Source: Manduca sexta (lineage: Eukaryota; Arthropoda; Insecta; Lepidoptera; Sphingidae). Taken from it: a stretch of 64,000 nucleotides of DNA. Position 1 is the stretch's first letter; the number at the start of each line of letters is the position of its first letter. Under the pieces are notes generated by a model, which saw only the letters and a program-made list of their open reading frames with translations, did not search any database and had not been told where the DNA came from. Where the stretch lies: the NCBI RefSeq assembly GCF_014839805.1, contig NC_051130.1, forward strand, positions 3,658,001 through 3,722,000, written 5' to 3'. Below are positions 25,536 through 37,259 of the stretch, piece after piece. The position numbers and the translations under genes are program-made.

Positions 25536-26970
25536 GTAAGTACAGAGGATGGTCTGTGTGAAAGAAAATAGCGGTTTCGATTTGGGATTTTTTTGTATTT
25601 GAATAGAGATGTTTAGGGTTTTGAAAAGTGTTATGATTAGTGTGAATTAATGTTGTATATTATGTAGCGTATCTGTAGAAATCTATAATTTAGATTTTAT
25701 TAATCCTCGCTTTCCATTTTTTTTATTTTAATAAGAACCTCTTAAAGTAATCGAACCTCAAACCGGAAAATGTTAATATTTTTTACAGCTTTCCTTGTCG
25801 ATAACGCTTCGTTGGAAATGTTACTAGGTACTTATAACAAAGTTAAAGGATAAGCGCACCTTTTTTTTACTACTTTTGGAAGTTTTATATATTGAGGTTA
25901 TATAAATTCTAATTTAAAACTTTTTAATATTACTATTTTTTCTATGTGTCTAGATCAACATCTATCTAAGACGTACTTAGTACTTACTCATTGAGACTAT
26001 CCTTACGAGAACTAAAACTCTATTATAAGTCGCTGAGGTCTATGGAGTATTATACATGTTGGGTTATACGAGTATGTTATATTAATATTCATTGGTTCAA
26101 GCTCAAGGTTTCCATATCATTGAAAGATCACAGAAGTAGGAGTAAAACACATTTCAAATAAATAATACCTTCTCTTCTTACTTATCTTACTATTATAACA
26201 CTATTTCCTTTTATTGTAAGAAATCGATTTCAAATAATTTCAAAATTAAACTCATGCAGTTTTGAACTGGAATATTTTGAAAATCTTAAGAAATAATTCT
26301 ACGGTTACTATGCCATTCAAAGTATTCTACTTAATACAGACTAAACCTAACCAAAAAATGTATTTTTAGTGTGTTTATTTTTTTTTGTAGATTTTACACA
26401 AGGACTTTACAATGTGATGTATTATTAATTATAATTAAGACATGGAAATAACTAAACGAAAATCGTTTCTATAGGTTTATAGTAGAAAGCTTACTATACC
26501 AATAATAGCTAATTATGTGAAAGGACTGCATGATTTGATGATTTTTAGAATTCCGTCATCAACAAGGAACCCTAAGTTTTACCATGTCCATCTGTAAATT
26601 TTTCCGCACCTTAGCTTAGAGAATCTCCGTACTAGAACGCCGTTACTTAGTATAGTTACCTACTTAATATTAATATTAATTATGCCGGTAGTGGTAAATT
26701 AAAATCTTTGAAAAAAATATTATCATGGTAAGCACTCCCTCTAGAAGTATAAGTGGGGACAGTTTTTTTTCATGTCTATCCCACGATATGTCGTTGGATA
26801 ACTGGTTTGAAATATAGCTGGTGTACAAAATCCTTTTTTTTTATTCAAGGATCCGTTTGCGAAATATTAAGCTTTAAAGAATTATTTTTAGAGTCAAGTA
26901 GAACGAACCTTTATGAAAGGTATTTCTATTTGTGTATAGTAGTTGCTAAAAGGCGTCTTGTAGATAAATA

Positions 26971-27042
26971 CTGCCGACTCGTTGCCAAGACACCCTACAC
27001 TACTAAGCAATTGACAGTTGCTTGTGTGGCAGAAACTACCTC
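26971..27042 (+). repeat. CAACTTGTTGCC-end short element, copy 5
   Basis: Diverged: CGACTCGTTGCCAAGACA, then CCTACACTACTAAG and TTGACAGTTGC. A short open frame crosses it, but it is repeat-derived. Confidence 0.45.
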
Positions 27043-27683
27043 AAGGAACTACAGCCACAGACAGTTTTTAGTAAGGTAATGTATCCCACCATGTTGACAG
27101 CGTCTGCTCAACTCTTTTGTTCAAGAAAAATATATAGCTGTACTATACTATACTGTAACCACAGCTTTAAAAGGCTAGGTCTTATTAAAACAATATTTTG
27201 ATATCATCAAAAATGACCAGGCACGGGTAAAAGTCGACGTACGAACGTGAAATAATGACCAGGCTCCTTAAATAAAGATTTAAAAAACGTTGTAGATGTT
27301 TCAATTTTATTATAAATAGATTCTAATTCGTTCCAAAATCAAATTAATAGTATGGGAGTTATATAATATGCCAAATTACTTGGTTTATATCATCGTGTGT
27401 AAACCGCTATCGCTTACAACTTGCGTCCAGCTTCCGAACGTCCCCTAGGACACCCCGTTGTCGTCAATTGTTTCACTCGTTAAGAACTTCGTAAACATGT
27501 CGGCTTTAATGATGAGAGCTGCAAAGGTGTCTGCAATTTTTATGTGTCGTGCGTTCCTTTGCAATTGCGTAGATTACCGCCAGCGTGTTTTTGTTGTGGT
27601 TTTATTGTTTTTTTTTTTATATCAACGTATTGCGCTTAACATGAGTCTCAACTTGCCAGCTACAATATAATATATATTAATAA

Positions 27684-28811
27684 CTAGCTTTTGCTCGCGG
27701 CTCCGCCCGCGTCATAAAGTTTTTCAGGCTAAAGTTTTCCGTTATAAAAATAGTAGTTTCCCGGAAGCCTATGTTCTTCCCAGGGTCTCAAACTGTCTCC
27801 ATACCAAATTTCATCTTAATACGTTAGGTAGTTTTTGAGTTTAACACGTTAAGGCAGACAGATGCAGCGGGGGACTTTTGTTATATTATTTAGAACTTTT
27901 TAAGTGAAACAATCCCGTCATACATCATTGTTGCATAACTTTAACCGTTTACGCAGCGCAGGCAACGGAAGCTCTCAAAACTCATAATTTTCCCCGTTTT
28001 TGCAACATGTTTCATTACTGCTCCGCTCCTATTGGTTATAGCATGATGATATATAGCCTATAGCACTCCAGGAACAAAGGGCTATCCAACGCAAAAAGAT
28101 TTTTTCAGTTCAAACCGGTAGTTCCTGAGATTAGCCATTACTGCTCCGCTCCTATTGGTCATAGCGTGATGATATATAGCTTATAGCGGTCCACAAATAA
28201 AGGGCTATCCAACACAAAACGAATTTTTCAGTTGAAACCGGTAGTTCCTGAGATTAGCCATTACTGCTCCGCTCCTATTGGTCATAGCGTGATGATATAT
28301 AACTTTGAGCACTCCACAAACAAAGGACTATTCAACACATAAATATTTTTTCAGTTCGAATCGGTAGTTCCTGAGATTAGCCATTACTGCTCCGCTCCTA
28401 TTGAATATAGCGTGATGATATATAGCCTATAGCTCTCCACGAACAAAGTGCTATCCAACGCAAAAATAATTTTTCAGTTTGGACCGGTAGTTCCTGAGAT
28501 TAGCCATTACTGCCCCGCTCCTATTGGGTATAGCGTGATGATATATAGCCTATAGCACTCCACGAATAAAGGGCTATCCAACGCAAAAAGAATTTTTCAG
28601 TTTGGACCGGTAGTTCCTGAGATTAGCCATTACTGCCCCGCTCCTTTTGGGTATGGCGTGATGATATATAGCCTATAGCACTCCACGAACAAAGGGCTAT
28701 CCAACGCAAAAAGAATTTTTCAGTTTGGACCGGTAGTTCCTGAGATTAGCGCGTTCAAACAAACAAACAAACAAACAAACAAACTCTTCAGCTTTATATA
28801 ATAGTATAGAT
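27684..28811 (+). repeat. Hairpin-headed interspersed element, long copy 2
   Basis: It has the same head (CTAGCTTTTGCTCGCGG) as 4390-5620 and the same terminus (AGTATAGAT). It carries six exact-length tandem units (28013-28750), followed by a (CAAA)n run at 28755-28785. The first 330 bp, including words such as CAGGCTAAAGTTTTCC, are over 90% identical by eye to copy 1. It is non-coding. Confidence 0.75.
28013..28750 (+). repeat. Tandem array, 6 x 123 bp
   Basis: Units begin at 28013, 28136, 28259, 28382, 28505 and 28628, always 123 bp apart and without a single indel. The last two units are closest to each other (shared CTGCCCCGCTCC), which suggests recent duplication of a unit at the 3' side. 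Confidence 0.92.
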
Positions 28812-29062
28812 TACATTAATTTTGTTCCTAATTTAAAATGTCCGTAGTTATATAATTATTTCTTATTCTAATATATTAATTAATAAAATATTTTATTTTA
28901 TTTTACATTCAAAAATAATTTTCTATTAATTTACGACGAAATAGCTGGGAAGAATAGACAACTTCTAATCTTATATTTTAAAATTCTTGTTTTCTTCGCC
29001 TTACAATTTTTATTTTTTCACAGATAATATCCGTGTATGGACAGTGGACTTCGTATAAACGC

Positions 29063-29180
29063 TGTCAACTTGTTGTCGCGAAACAACACTATGAAAGTAC
29101 TGAAGTTGTACAAATTGAAAAGTTGCTGAAGCAACTATCTGTTCATAGTATATAGCTTTATCAGTTGTCGGCAATAAGTT
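29063..29180. repeat. CAACTTGTTGCC-end short element, copy 6 (both ends present)
   Basis: It begins CAACTTGTTGTCGCGAAAC and ends with the inverted form GTCGGCAATAAGTTAA. The middle contains AGTTGCTGAAGCAACT, itself a near-palindrome. Having both ends, it shows that the family has terminal inverted repeats, as a MITE would. Confidence 0.55.
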
Positions 29181-29941
29181 AATAGTATCTACACAAATCT
29201 CAGGTGATTTTGAATAAGGTGCTTATTAAAAAAATGCATACGTTACAGAAGTTTATAGTATCTGCATCGATCTTAGGTGACTTGAAATAAGGTCTTTATT
29301 CAAATAGAACATACGTTGCAGATCACTTCAATAACTATTTTAACAAAACATATTTTGGAGGCGCATGTAATTACGGGCTAAAGCAAGCGTATAAGGTCCC
29401 CTTATACTCAAGATCTATTGCTAGTAGCTGCGTACAATGTATAAGGTCAATACAAAACATCTCAATATCGAAAATCGATCTCAAGCACCGTAAAAGTCGC
29501 ACGGAGGGTAAGATCTTAAACTATCGAATATAAATCGAATTTTGCATAACTGCTTGCTGTGGAGATTTGGTATTTTTACGTAGGAATGTATTTCGGTCTA
29601 AATTCTATTCAACTATACTAGATACCCAGTAGTGGTTGTAAGGGGTGATGAATGATGCGACCGCACAGGGCTTCGCATTTACGAAGGACACAAACAAAAA
29701 AAAAATACTTGCCATTGGCAATTGCGTAAAAAGACTACGTAAAGATCAACCGCCCAGAGCCACAATTTAGTTAAACCGCCATTGTAGATACCAAATTAAA
29801 TTAATATATGTGTCAAGGGGCTAACATACGTGATATAAATGTTTTTTTTTTTATACGATTCGCGTAACTCCTTGGCGTCTGGTCAGTGGAATCGCACCAA
29901 ATAAATTATAGAGTACTAATTGATGAGAAAAAATGATAATA

Positions 29942-30266
29942 AAAGCAGCGATAGCCTGGTTTATTGTGGAACGGACCGCCGGACGAATGTCCGTAGGTTG
30001 AAATCCCAAGGGCACACACCTCTGACTTTTCTAAGATTATGTGTGTATTCTTTGTGAATTATCAATTGCTTTAACGATGAAGGAAAACATCGTGAGGAAA
30101 CGTGCATACCCGAGAAATTCTCTATAGGAATGTGGAAAGTGTGTGAATTCTACCAATCCGCACTAGGCCAGCGTGGTGGACTAAGGCCTATTCCCTCTCA
30201 GTAGTAGAGGAGGCTCGTGCCCAGCAGTGGGACAGTATATAATACAGGGCTGATATTATTATATTA
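29942..30266 (+). repeat. Lepidopteran-type tRNA-derived SINE
   Basis: It has an A-box-like TAGCCTGGTTTATTGTGG and a B-box-like GGTTGAAATCC (29996-30006), then a body with GAAAACATCGTGAGGAAACG, AATCCGCACTAGGCCAGCGT and CAGCAGTGGGACAGTATAT, and a TATTATTAT tail. The reverse-complement copy is at 56302-56629 inside a BBS2 intron. Confidence 0.75.
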
Positions 30267-32815
30267 TAATTGATGAGAGATTATTATCCCTTTTTTTCGA
30301 TTAAATACACGCGTGATACCACAACCGAGGGTGAGCGGAACGGTTATGGTTTAACCGGTCTTACAACGGCTTATGATCTTACGACCCAATGTCGACTCTC
30401 GGGAGTATAGCTCCACAGCTAACCCAATAAGGGCAGTCTCTTTGAAACCGAACGTACATAGACCGATCCCGAAACACGATATATTTAAGCGAGCCATTAT
30501 AATGGGATTTACACTTTGTGGATGATAATCGGTTTCGGCCGGATACCAATATCCTATCTACCAGCGGCCTGTGAAACTAAAGGCTCTCGGGTCAAAAGTT
30601 TTAGATGGAAAATTTAATGCGTTGGAGACTAAATTTGGCTTTCATAGTGTCCTAGTGCTTTCAATATGACGCTTCTACGTTCGAATCAAACTGAGGTATA
30701 ACCACCTCTTGACAATTACCTACACTTACCCTTAAACGATTAGCAAACATTATTCCTCATCTAGACTACTTCCATCTTGCGAAACTTCGCAATTCCTCTC
30801 CGCCACTTCCTTATCCTATATAGGATCCTATATATCTATCCAGCGACGATTTCATTGCAAAGTCTGGAGGCTGCCAGTAGCCTATCAAAGATCCCTGGGT
30901 GATAATCGTAACGATTCATTGAAACAATTATGATTACAGGTATCATTTATAGATAGAGAATAGATTCGTTAAACCGTAAGTGATTATGGGCAGTAGAGCT
31001 TACTATCAAGGAAGAGGCTTGTCCGTCTTATAATCAAAAATATGCAAACAACACAATATTTATTTATCATAGAATAGAATCAAACGGTAAAAGTTAAAAA
31101 TACCTAATCTGCCATAAAGGTCAGCACAATGACAAGACGGTAAAAAAATCTTAATTAGCGGTATGTTTGTTATGAAATCACAAAAATGAAGTATCACATG
31201 TGTTCAGATAGAATGTTGTTTGTGTTGCGACGATAACCCGCTGGCCCCAGGTCATTGAAACTGATAAAGAGTCGCGGATAATCGGAAAATTAGACTTTGT
31301 ACGAACTGTCTCGGTTTATCCCCACTAAAAAAGACTCCTTCTCCCTAGGAAGGTGCTGCAGAAACCAGCCTATTTGCACGTCCGTGTACTGGAGATCTTT
31401 AGCAATAAGGTGTAGAGGCTACTTAAGTCTAAGCAAGATACTCTCGGTCAAATATATACTCATCCAAAATCGTTGCAGCATCCCATTGTAGGGACAGTTA
31501 AACCTTGAATCAATTAGGGAAGCACTTAAATAGTTCAGTGAATTTACGTCGTGGCTCAAGGTACTAGAACAATATCTTTTTGTGACCCGTATTTAAATGG
31601 TTGAATACGGGTGGACTATAAAGAACTAAATATCCATTACAACCGTTCTTCTGCATTAGAGTTTGTGATAAAACTTTCCAGACGCAGTTTCCCGAACCCA
31701 ACTTTGATCTAATATATCAAAAAGAAACTAATTTACTTGACGTACAACCTCTACAGGTAAATGAAAAATTCACCACGGTGACCGAATTGCCTCAAGCTAG
31801 GTCATAAAATTACAATAAGAGTGATTTTTTTTTAAATTAAAATATCTTGCAATTTAATTGAATTAAACTGTGATGTTCATTGCAGTCAAATGAAAAAATG
31901 AGATGCATTGTAACATTTATCTGCTAATCAATTATTTCTATAATAGCTAGCAAATTAGCCAGTAGCGGATTTAACTAATGCCAAGCTCTGGGGGGCATAT
32001 CTTTACGAAGCATTTTTACCAGATTGTCGAAGGGGGGTTATGTTTTGTCTTTGTGCCTTGCCTTGTACATCATCCCTCAAGACCGCCACTGCGTCCAGTA
32101 AAGGATACACTTGTAATTGTGATCTTCACCGCATATAACTCGCCATATCAGAAATGTGAATAAACTGCCGACCTTAATGGGTAGAAATAGGATAAGCATA
32201 AAGGTAGCTAATGTACAACACCTCTACCTATCCTTGAAAAGGAAAATTTCGATAACATTAATTTTATATTACATATAATATGCTTGTGGCGGCTTGTATC
32301 CAATATATACCACCTCCAAATTGAAACCATCGGAGAGGCTGCGACCAGTTAGATGCATTATCTGCCTGACTACAGATCTTTCCCTTCCATAGAAGACTGC
32401 AACCTCAAAAGTGGTGACTACCTATAAGCCGCTATACGCTGATTATATAAATATTTGATGTTGGATTGTGGAGTAATTGCGAAAGAGTATTATTCAACGC
32501 TGATACATGCGACACAGCGCACACCTCGGCTGGGCGGGGCGTGTTCTTACGCCCGCCACGCTCATGAGTTGCGCAATCCACTCCCGGAAGCATAGATGTC
32601 GCTAATTAAGTAACATAAAAAAATATGCACTGAATGACTAAAAAAACAATTTAAGGTTACGAAATAATGGAAACTTTAACACTTTTCGTAACTTTTATAC
32701 CGTTATTTTATATGTGAAGCTATTATTATATATGTTGCTAATTATATGTATATAATTATATGTTGCTGACGTCTCGGCTCGTGCAAAAACGTTACGGTAT
32801 AGAAGTATGAGACTT
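30267..32815. other. Intergenic with unassigned repeat pieces
   Basis: At 30268-30500 there are words (GATGAGAGATTATTATCCC; CGATCCCGAAAC) also found at 19013-19110 and 19918-19985 together with CACAATTATGCCGGC; these look like parts of one unnamed repeat family. A CG-rich hairpin lies at about 32536-32565. No gene is recognised. Confidence 0.4.
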
Positions 32816-32966
32816 TGGATAAAAAGTTGCCTAAAGTTAATCTAGAACGTGGTCTATCTGTACACAATTTGTTATCCAAATCCGTTCAGCGGATTCAACG
32901 TTTACTTCTTACAAACATGCAAACATCGTCACAAACTTTTACATTTATAATATATTGCAAGTATAC
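32816..32966 (+). repeat. 3' fragment of a common retroposon
   Basis: GGATAAAAAGTTGCCTAAAG, then CCAAATCCGTTCAGCGG and ACAAACTTTTACATTTATAA are in the usual order for the 3' half of abundant lepidopteran retroposons; the head is missing. Confidence 0.5.
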
Positions 32967-33231
32967 TAAAAATAAATAAGAGTACTTTAGATTTCAATGG
33001 TTTTTTTTCGAGACAGATATATTTCTATATAGTTTTAGAGATATTGATCAAGAATGATAAATAATTTCAGCAGTAAGTTAACAAATTCATATCCATCAGT
33101 GCTTACTGTCTAATGTGCTTACATTATATTATAGATATTTATTATGTCTCCAAAATGTAGTCCTATCGATGGTGCAGCAGATGCTGGAGTGGAAATCGTG
33201 ATTAGGTAAATCTGTGGGACACTCTGCTACA

Positions 33232-33363
33232 CGATGGACTGACGACTTGAAAAAGGCGGCAAGTAGCGAATGGATGCGGGCTGCTCAATACCGGGATGTT
33301 TGGTGCTCACTTGGGGATGCCTACATTCAGCAGTGGACGGCGACAGGCTGATTGATTGATTGA
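33232..33363 (+). mobile_element. RTE-clade LINE, ORF2 C-terminal remnant
   Basis: The plus strand reads RWTDDLKKAASSEWMRAAQY, then RDVWCSLGDAYIQQWTATG and a stop at 33349-33351. This is the characteristic C-terminus of RTE-type reverse transcriptase ORFs, and it is followed directly by a (TGAT)n tail, as expected for RTE. The copy is severely 5'-truncated; the frame is already lost upstream of about 33230. Confidence 0.75.
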
Positions 33364-33929
33364 ATTTAGTCCTGCAATGCACCCACTTTACGTACCTGTC
33401 TACATCGCGCTCCCACCTACTGAGATGTCCACAGAATGAAACCATCATGGCAGTAAAATAAATGACCGAAGTCCACACGATGTTCCAATCCATTCATTTA
33501 TGAACAATTGAGAGTTGCATGCTAAAACTTCAGATCATTCTAGGCTTTAATTAATTACTGGGTTGTTGAATAGAGACTGTCTTGGTGACGGAGTTGTATT
33601 GTAGAGACTTTCCCGCCCTCACACCCACCACTACAACTCCTGTAAGCCAGGATCAGCAGTGGCACGCATTTTGTGACACCGAGCAGTGAAGCTCGGCGAG
33701 TCTCAGGGAAAACTAATATGTCATTATCCCGCAACGAAATTAATCAAATAGAAAAATAGGGAGGAGTTGGAAATATTAATTGTCTACTTCCCTCCAGAGC
33801 AATGCGGGTGACAAAATCATGATGTAAGGAGGCGATTTAACCTCAAGGATAGGGACGTTTACAACTAGATAAGCTAGTTATAAAGCACCACGGATAAAAT
33901 TAAATGAAAGGGTCCTATCACATGAGCTG

Positions 33930-35344
33930 TTAGATTTGATTACAATAGGCATGGCAAAAACGCCGAAAAGCACGGAAATTCCGTCTAGTCTCAACAAGGT
34001 CCATGTAGTATACAACCCCGGATGTTATTTGCATACTGTTTAACATGATGTTGCGCTCTTCATGCCAGAGACCACAGTCCCAAAGTACGTGATGAGCAGA
34101 TTGTTCAACCTCGTAACCAGGTATAGAGCATGGGCACGCAGGAGAATCAACCAGTCTAAATGAGAACAGTTTACTTTTTATCCATATCCTCTCTGGTTGA
34201 GTAATACATAGCGGCGCGAAGCTGTACCTCCAAATCGACAGGGAGTACACCCGCGAGGACAGGCAAAGCTTCTGTACTAACAGTTCTATACGCCTTGCAC
34301 AAGAATATCAACGCCAATCGTTGACTCTGGAGCAGTTTCCTGCGCACAGCACCGATAGTTGCCCTATCGGCCCATACAGGTGATCCGTATGTAATGCAAG
34401 CTAAGTAAGTCGCTCCATAGATGATTTTGAGCGTAGTAGTAGCGTAGTGAAAGACAGTCCCCACGTAGAGGTCGATATCCTTGTCAAGGCGTAAAAGTTA
34501 CGTTTTGATTTTTCCCCGACGTTTTTTATATGCTCTAGAAAGGAAAAATTTCGTTCTAAAATCAAACCTAAATAACAAACCGATTCTTTCCTTTTACAAC
34601 AATATTATTAAATTTTATTCGCGGCGGTGATTTTAATATACCTTTTAAAAGCAGTTGGAACGTTTTGTGAGGTGCGAATGTAAGGCGATTTCTTTCACCC
34701 CATTCAGATATTAATTGTAAACACGTATCCGCCAAACTTTCAAGCCCCGATCTACTATTAGATTCTATTAGTAAGAGGCCGTCATCCGCATATCCGGTTA
34801 AAGTGCATCCTACAGGTAAGGGAATTGAAAGAAAATCATCGAAGCTCAAATTCCATAAATAAGGACCTACAACTGAGCCTTGTGGACATCCCATACTCAG
34901 CGACTTCGACACGGCATGGTGGCCGAGTTTCAGTTTGGATGTTCCGTACGAGAAGTATGAGTAAATTAGGGAATATATATTCCTATAGCAGCCTCGTATT
35001 TTTAACTTAAGAAGTATCATAGGCCACCAAGCATTGTCGAAGGCACCGGAGATGTCTAGGAAGATACCGAGTACATATTTATGTTCCGATATACTTACTG
35101 TTCTTCTAACCGATATTGCCGCGTCTGTAGTCGACCTACCTATGGTAAATCCGAATTGATTTTTGTGAAATACTGGTCCGCCCGGTAGCAGACCAGGGAC
35201 AATGAGGCGTTCTAGAAGTTTACCTAAAGATGGTAACAACGTAATAGGTCTATATGACTTGGGATCATCGGGAGCCTTGTCGCCACTTTTAGGTATTATT
35301 CGAATGAAACCGGAGCGCCATATTCGCGGAAATATACCTTCACG
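33930..35344 (-). pseudogene. R1-clade LINE, broken reverse transcriptase
   Basis: On the minus strand, the RT region runs from about 35344 to 34568. It has PKSGDKAPDDPKSYRPIT, then GFTIGRSTTDA, LDISGAFDNAWWP, GCPQGSVVGPYLWN and the active-site motif TGYADDGLLL, ending at KTFQLLLKG. After frame breaks near 34500 and 34200, the C-terminal parts continue (34464-34171, AVRRKLLQSQRLALIFLCKA; 34250-33930, with the CysHis motif SAHHVLWDC). Motif style (FDNAWWP; KTFQLLLKG) points to the R1 clade. The endonuclease and ORF1 are absent, and a SINE abuts the 5' break at 35344. At least two frameshifts make it inactive. Confidence 0.85.
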
Positions 35345-35600
35345 GAGTTGTATTGCATGCGCCGTAGAACACCGCTTTTAGGTCCCGGATTGTAATCCTG
35401 CATCGGTCAGTTATATTAAGTTTTTTTATTCAGCCTCAACCCGGAGTCTGGAATTTGTGCCCGAAATGACGATATGGCCACTCCGTAACACATTATGGAA
35501 CGGAACACACAAGGCGAAAAGTGGATAAATTAGTTCCACCGCTGCCTCCCCTCCGCTGCCTAGCGTGATGTGTATGTGTGTAGAACTGTGGGTGTCGCCC
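35344..35600 (+). repeat. tRNA-headed SINE, copy 2
   Basis: It starts GGAGTTGTATTGCATGCGCC and includes CCCGGAGTCTGGAATTTGTG and ACACATTATGGAACGGAACA, matching 2535-2800 and 62300-62555. It directly joins the broken R1 element, so it either interrupted it or landed at its truncation point. Confidence 0.65.
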
Positions 35601-36249
35601 GTGGCTTTGCCTCCCTATATTCTCAGACATTCAGAAATGTTTGCTTTTACCTAGAGGTAAAGGTAAAAATTAAGGTAAGGTCCTCGTTAGAACAAGCCCC
35701 CAAAAATTTCACACATACGCAATTATGACAGTTAACCTTTGATAATTATGATATATTATTGGCTTAATTAATGACCGAAATATTATATTAAAGTTTAATT
35801 TGCAATAACAAGCGCTGCAGTCACGCATTGTGTTAATGTATTAATTATTTCTGTTTAAAATATAATGAGGTCGAACTGATTAACGGACAGATGACACGTG
35901 AAATAAGAGGACTTAGATCACTACTACTCGCACGACAGTCTGTTTTTGTTGTATTCGGCCCCAATTATTATTATTTTTTATTTTTTTAAAGGAAAACTTA
36001 CAGACTAAGACGATTAACTAAGTGAGTTTCAACTATAAGTAAAATTAAGGTGCTAATTACATGTTTTCACCTATAAAAATGTATTTCATTACTTGAGAAC
36101 ATTCACAATCAGAATTTACACAAATCCACGATAATTATGATGCCACTTTTATACCACACTAATAAGTAAGGATAATAAAAGCAAAATCACGTAAATATCT
36201 AGCGCACAGCATTATTAAAAAATTCCTCATTTGGATTTGTTTGTCCTTT
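35601..36249. other. Intergenic, nothing recognised
   Basis: AT-rich sequence with no exon or repeat assigned. Confidence 0.4.
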
Positions 36250-36440
36250 ATACTCCTACTAGTATATAAAGATCAAGAGTTTGTTTGATTGAATGCGCTA
36301 GTCTCCTGAAATTTGTGGCTAATAGGAAGGTACATTACTTCTGAGTGCTATATGCTGGTTTTTAAACCGGGAACACATGAATCGGGACTTTTATCAAGGA
36401 AAAACTTTTTCTTGCGAGCGGTGTCGTGGGCAAATCTAAT
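36250..36440 (-). repeat. Hairpin-headed element, short diverged copy
   Basis: Read on plus, it starts with the inverted terminus (CTACTAGTATATAAAGATCA), then AGAGTTTGTTTGATTGAATG and GCGCTAGTCTCCTG, and ends with the inverted head (GCGAGCGGTGTCGTGGGC). This is the family seen at 4390 and 27684, in the opposite orientation, with at most one degenerate 123-bp unit. Confidence 0.55.
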
Positions 36441-37179
36441 TACTGATAATTGTAACCTTTGGTTAATAAATCAAATCGTAACGCTTATTACTGATCAAAA
36501 TTGGTTTCAGACTTTTACAGTACATTAGGTTTTTAAATTTGAATTACAGTCAGACACGAAAATAGCTGAACGAATTAAAAACTTCAAACAACTTGTGCAC
36601 ATTAACTACAATATGATTTTTTTTTATGACTTATGTAAAATAATAATTGATTGTACATAATAATAATAATAACCCCATGAAGTTATTTCTTGTAAAGAAG
36701 AACCATTATTAATACGGACACAAATTTTTAAAAGTGATTTGAAATTTGGTATTTGAACAATTACTTTTATGGCTGACTGTCGCTACAGTATGTTATTGCT
36801 CCTATTTATGACAGGCGTAACGTTTTATCAAATCCAATCAGTGACATAGGGCGAGCGTCTTGTCACGCGTTTCATTAATAACCGACTTGAAAAAAAGGAT
36901 GTTACTCAATTCGTCGGAGACGTAACTCATAAGTCGTATTTTTTATGTCTATTTAAGGATATTTATTTTTTTATTTTTATTTAATTACACACAAAACAGG
37001 TTATAATCGGGTACGCGTTGTATACAAAGTAACTTAAAGTTTTTAACATAATTATAACCCAAAACTTGTGTTCCGGAATGAATATTAAGTATTAACGAGA
37101 TAGCAAAGGTGAGATTATCTAAACGTAACTATTAATGCTAACTACACTGGGTTATACCAATGTTAAGTTTCAAAGGTAA

Positions 37180-37181
<2 letters not shown>

Positions 37182-37212
<31 letters not shown>
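37182..37212 (-). repeat. Poly(A) tail of the LINE (31 nt)
   Basis: An uninterrupted T-run on plus marks the 3' end of the minus-strand LINE. Its length and purity support a young insertion. Confidence 0.9.
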
Positions 37213-37215
<3 letters not shown>

Positions 37216-37259
37216 GGGTATACATAATACAAACAGAATTTAGTGTTGAGAAATTAAGT

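Noticed and set aside
28755..28787. CRISPR-like or satellite array in the 27.7-28.8 kb repeat
   Set aside because: The 123-bp units are contiguous without spacers, and the end is a simple (CAAA)n tail. This is eukaryotic interspersed repeat DNA.
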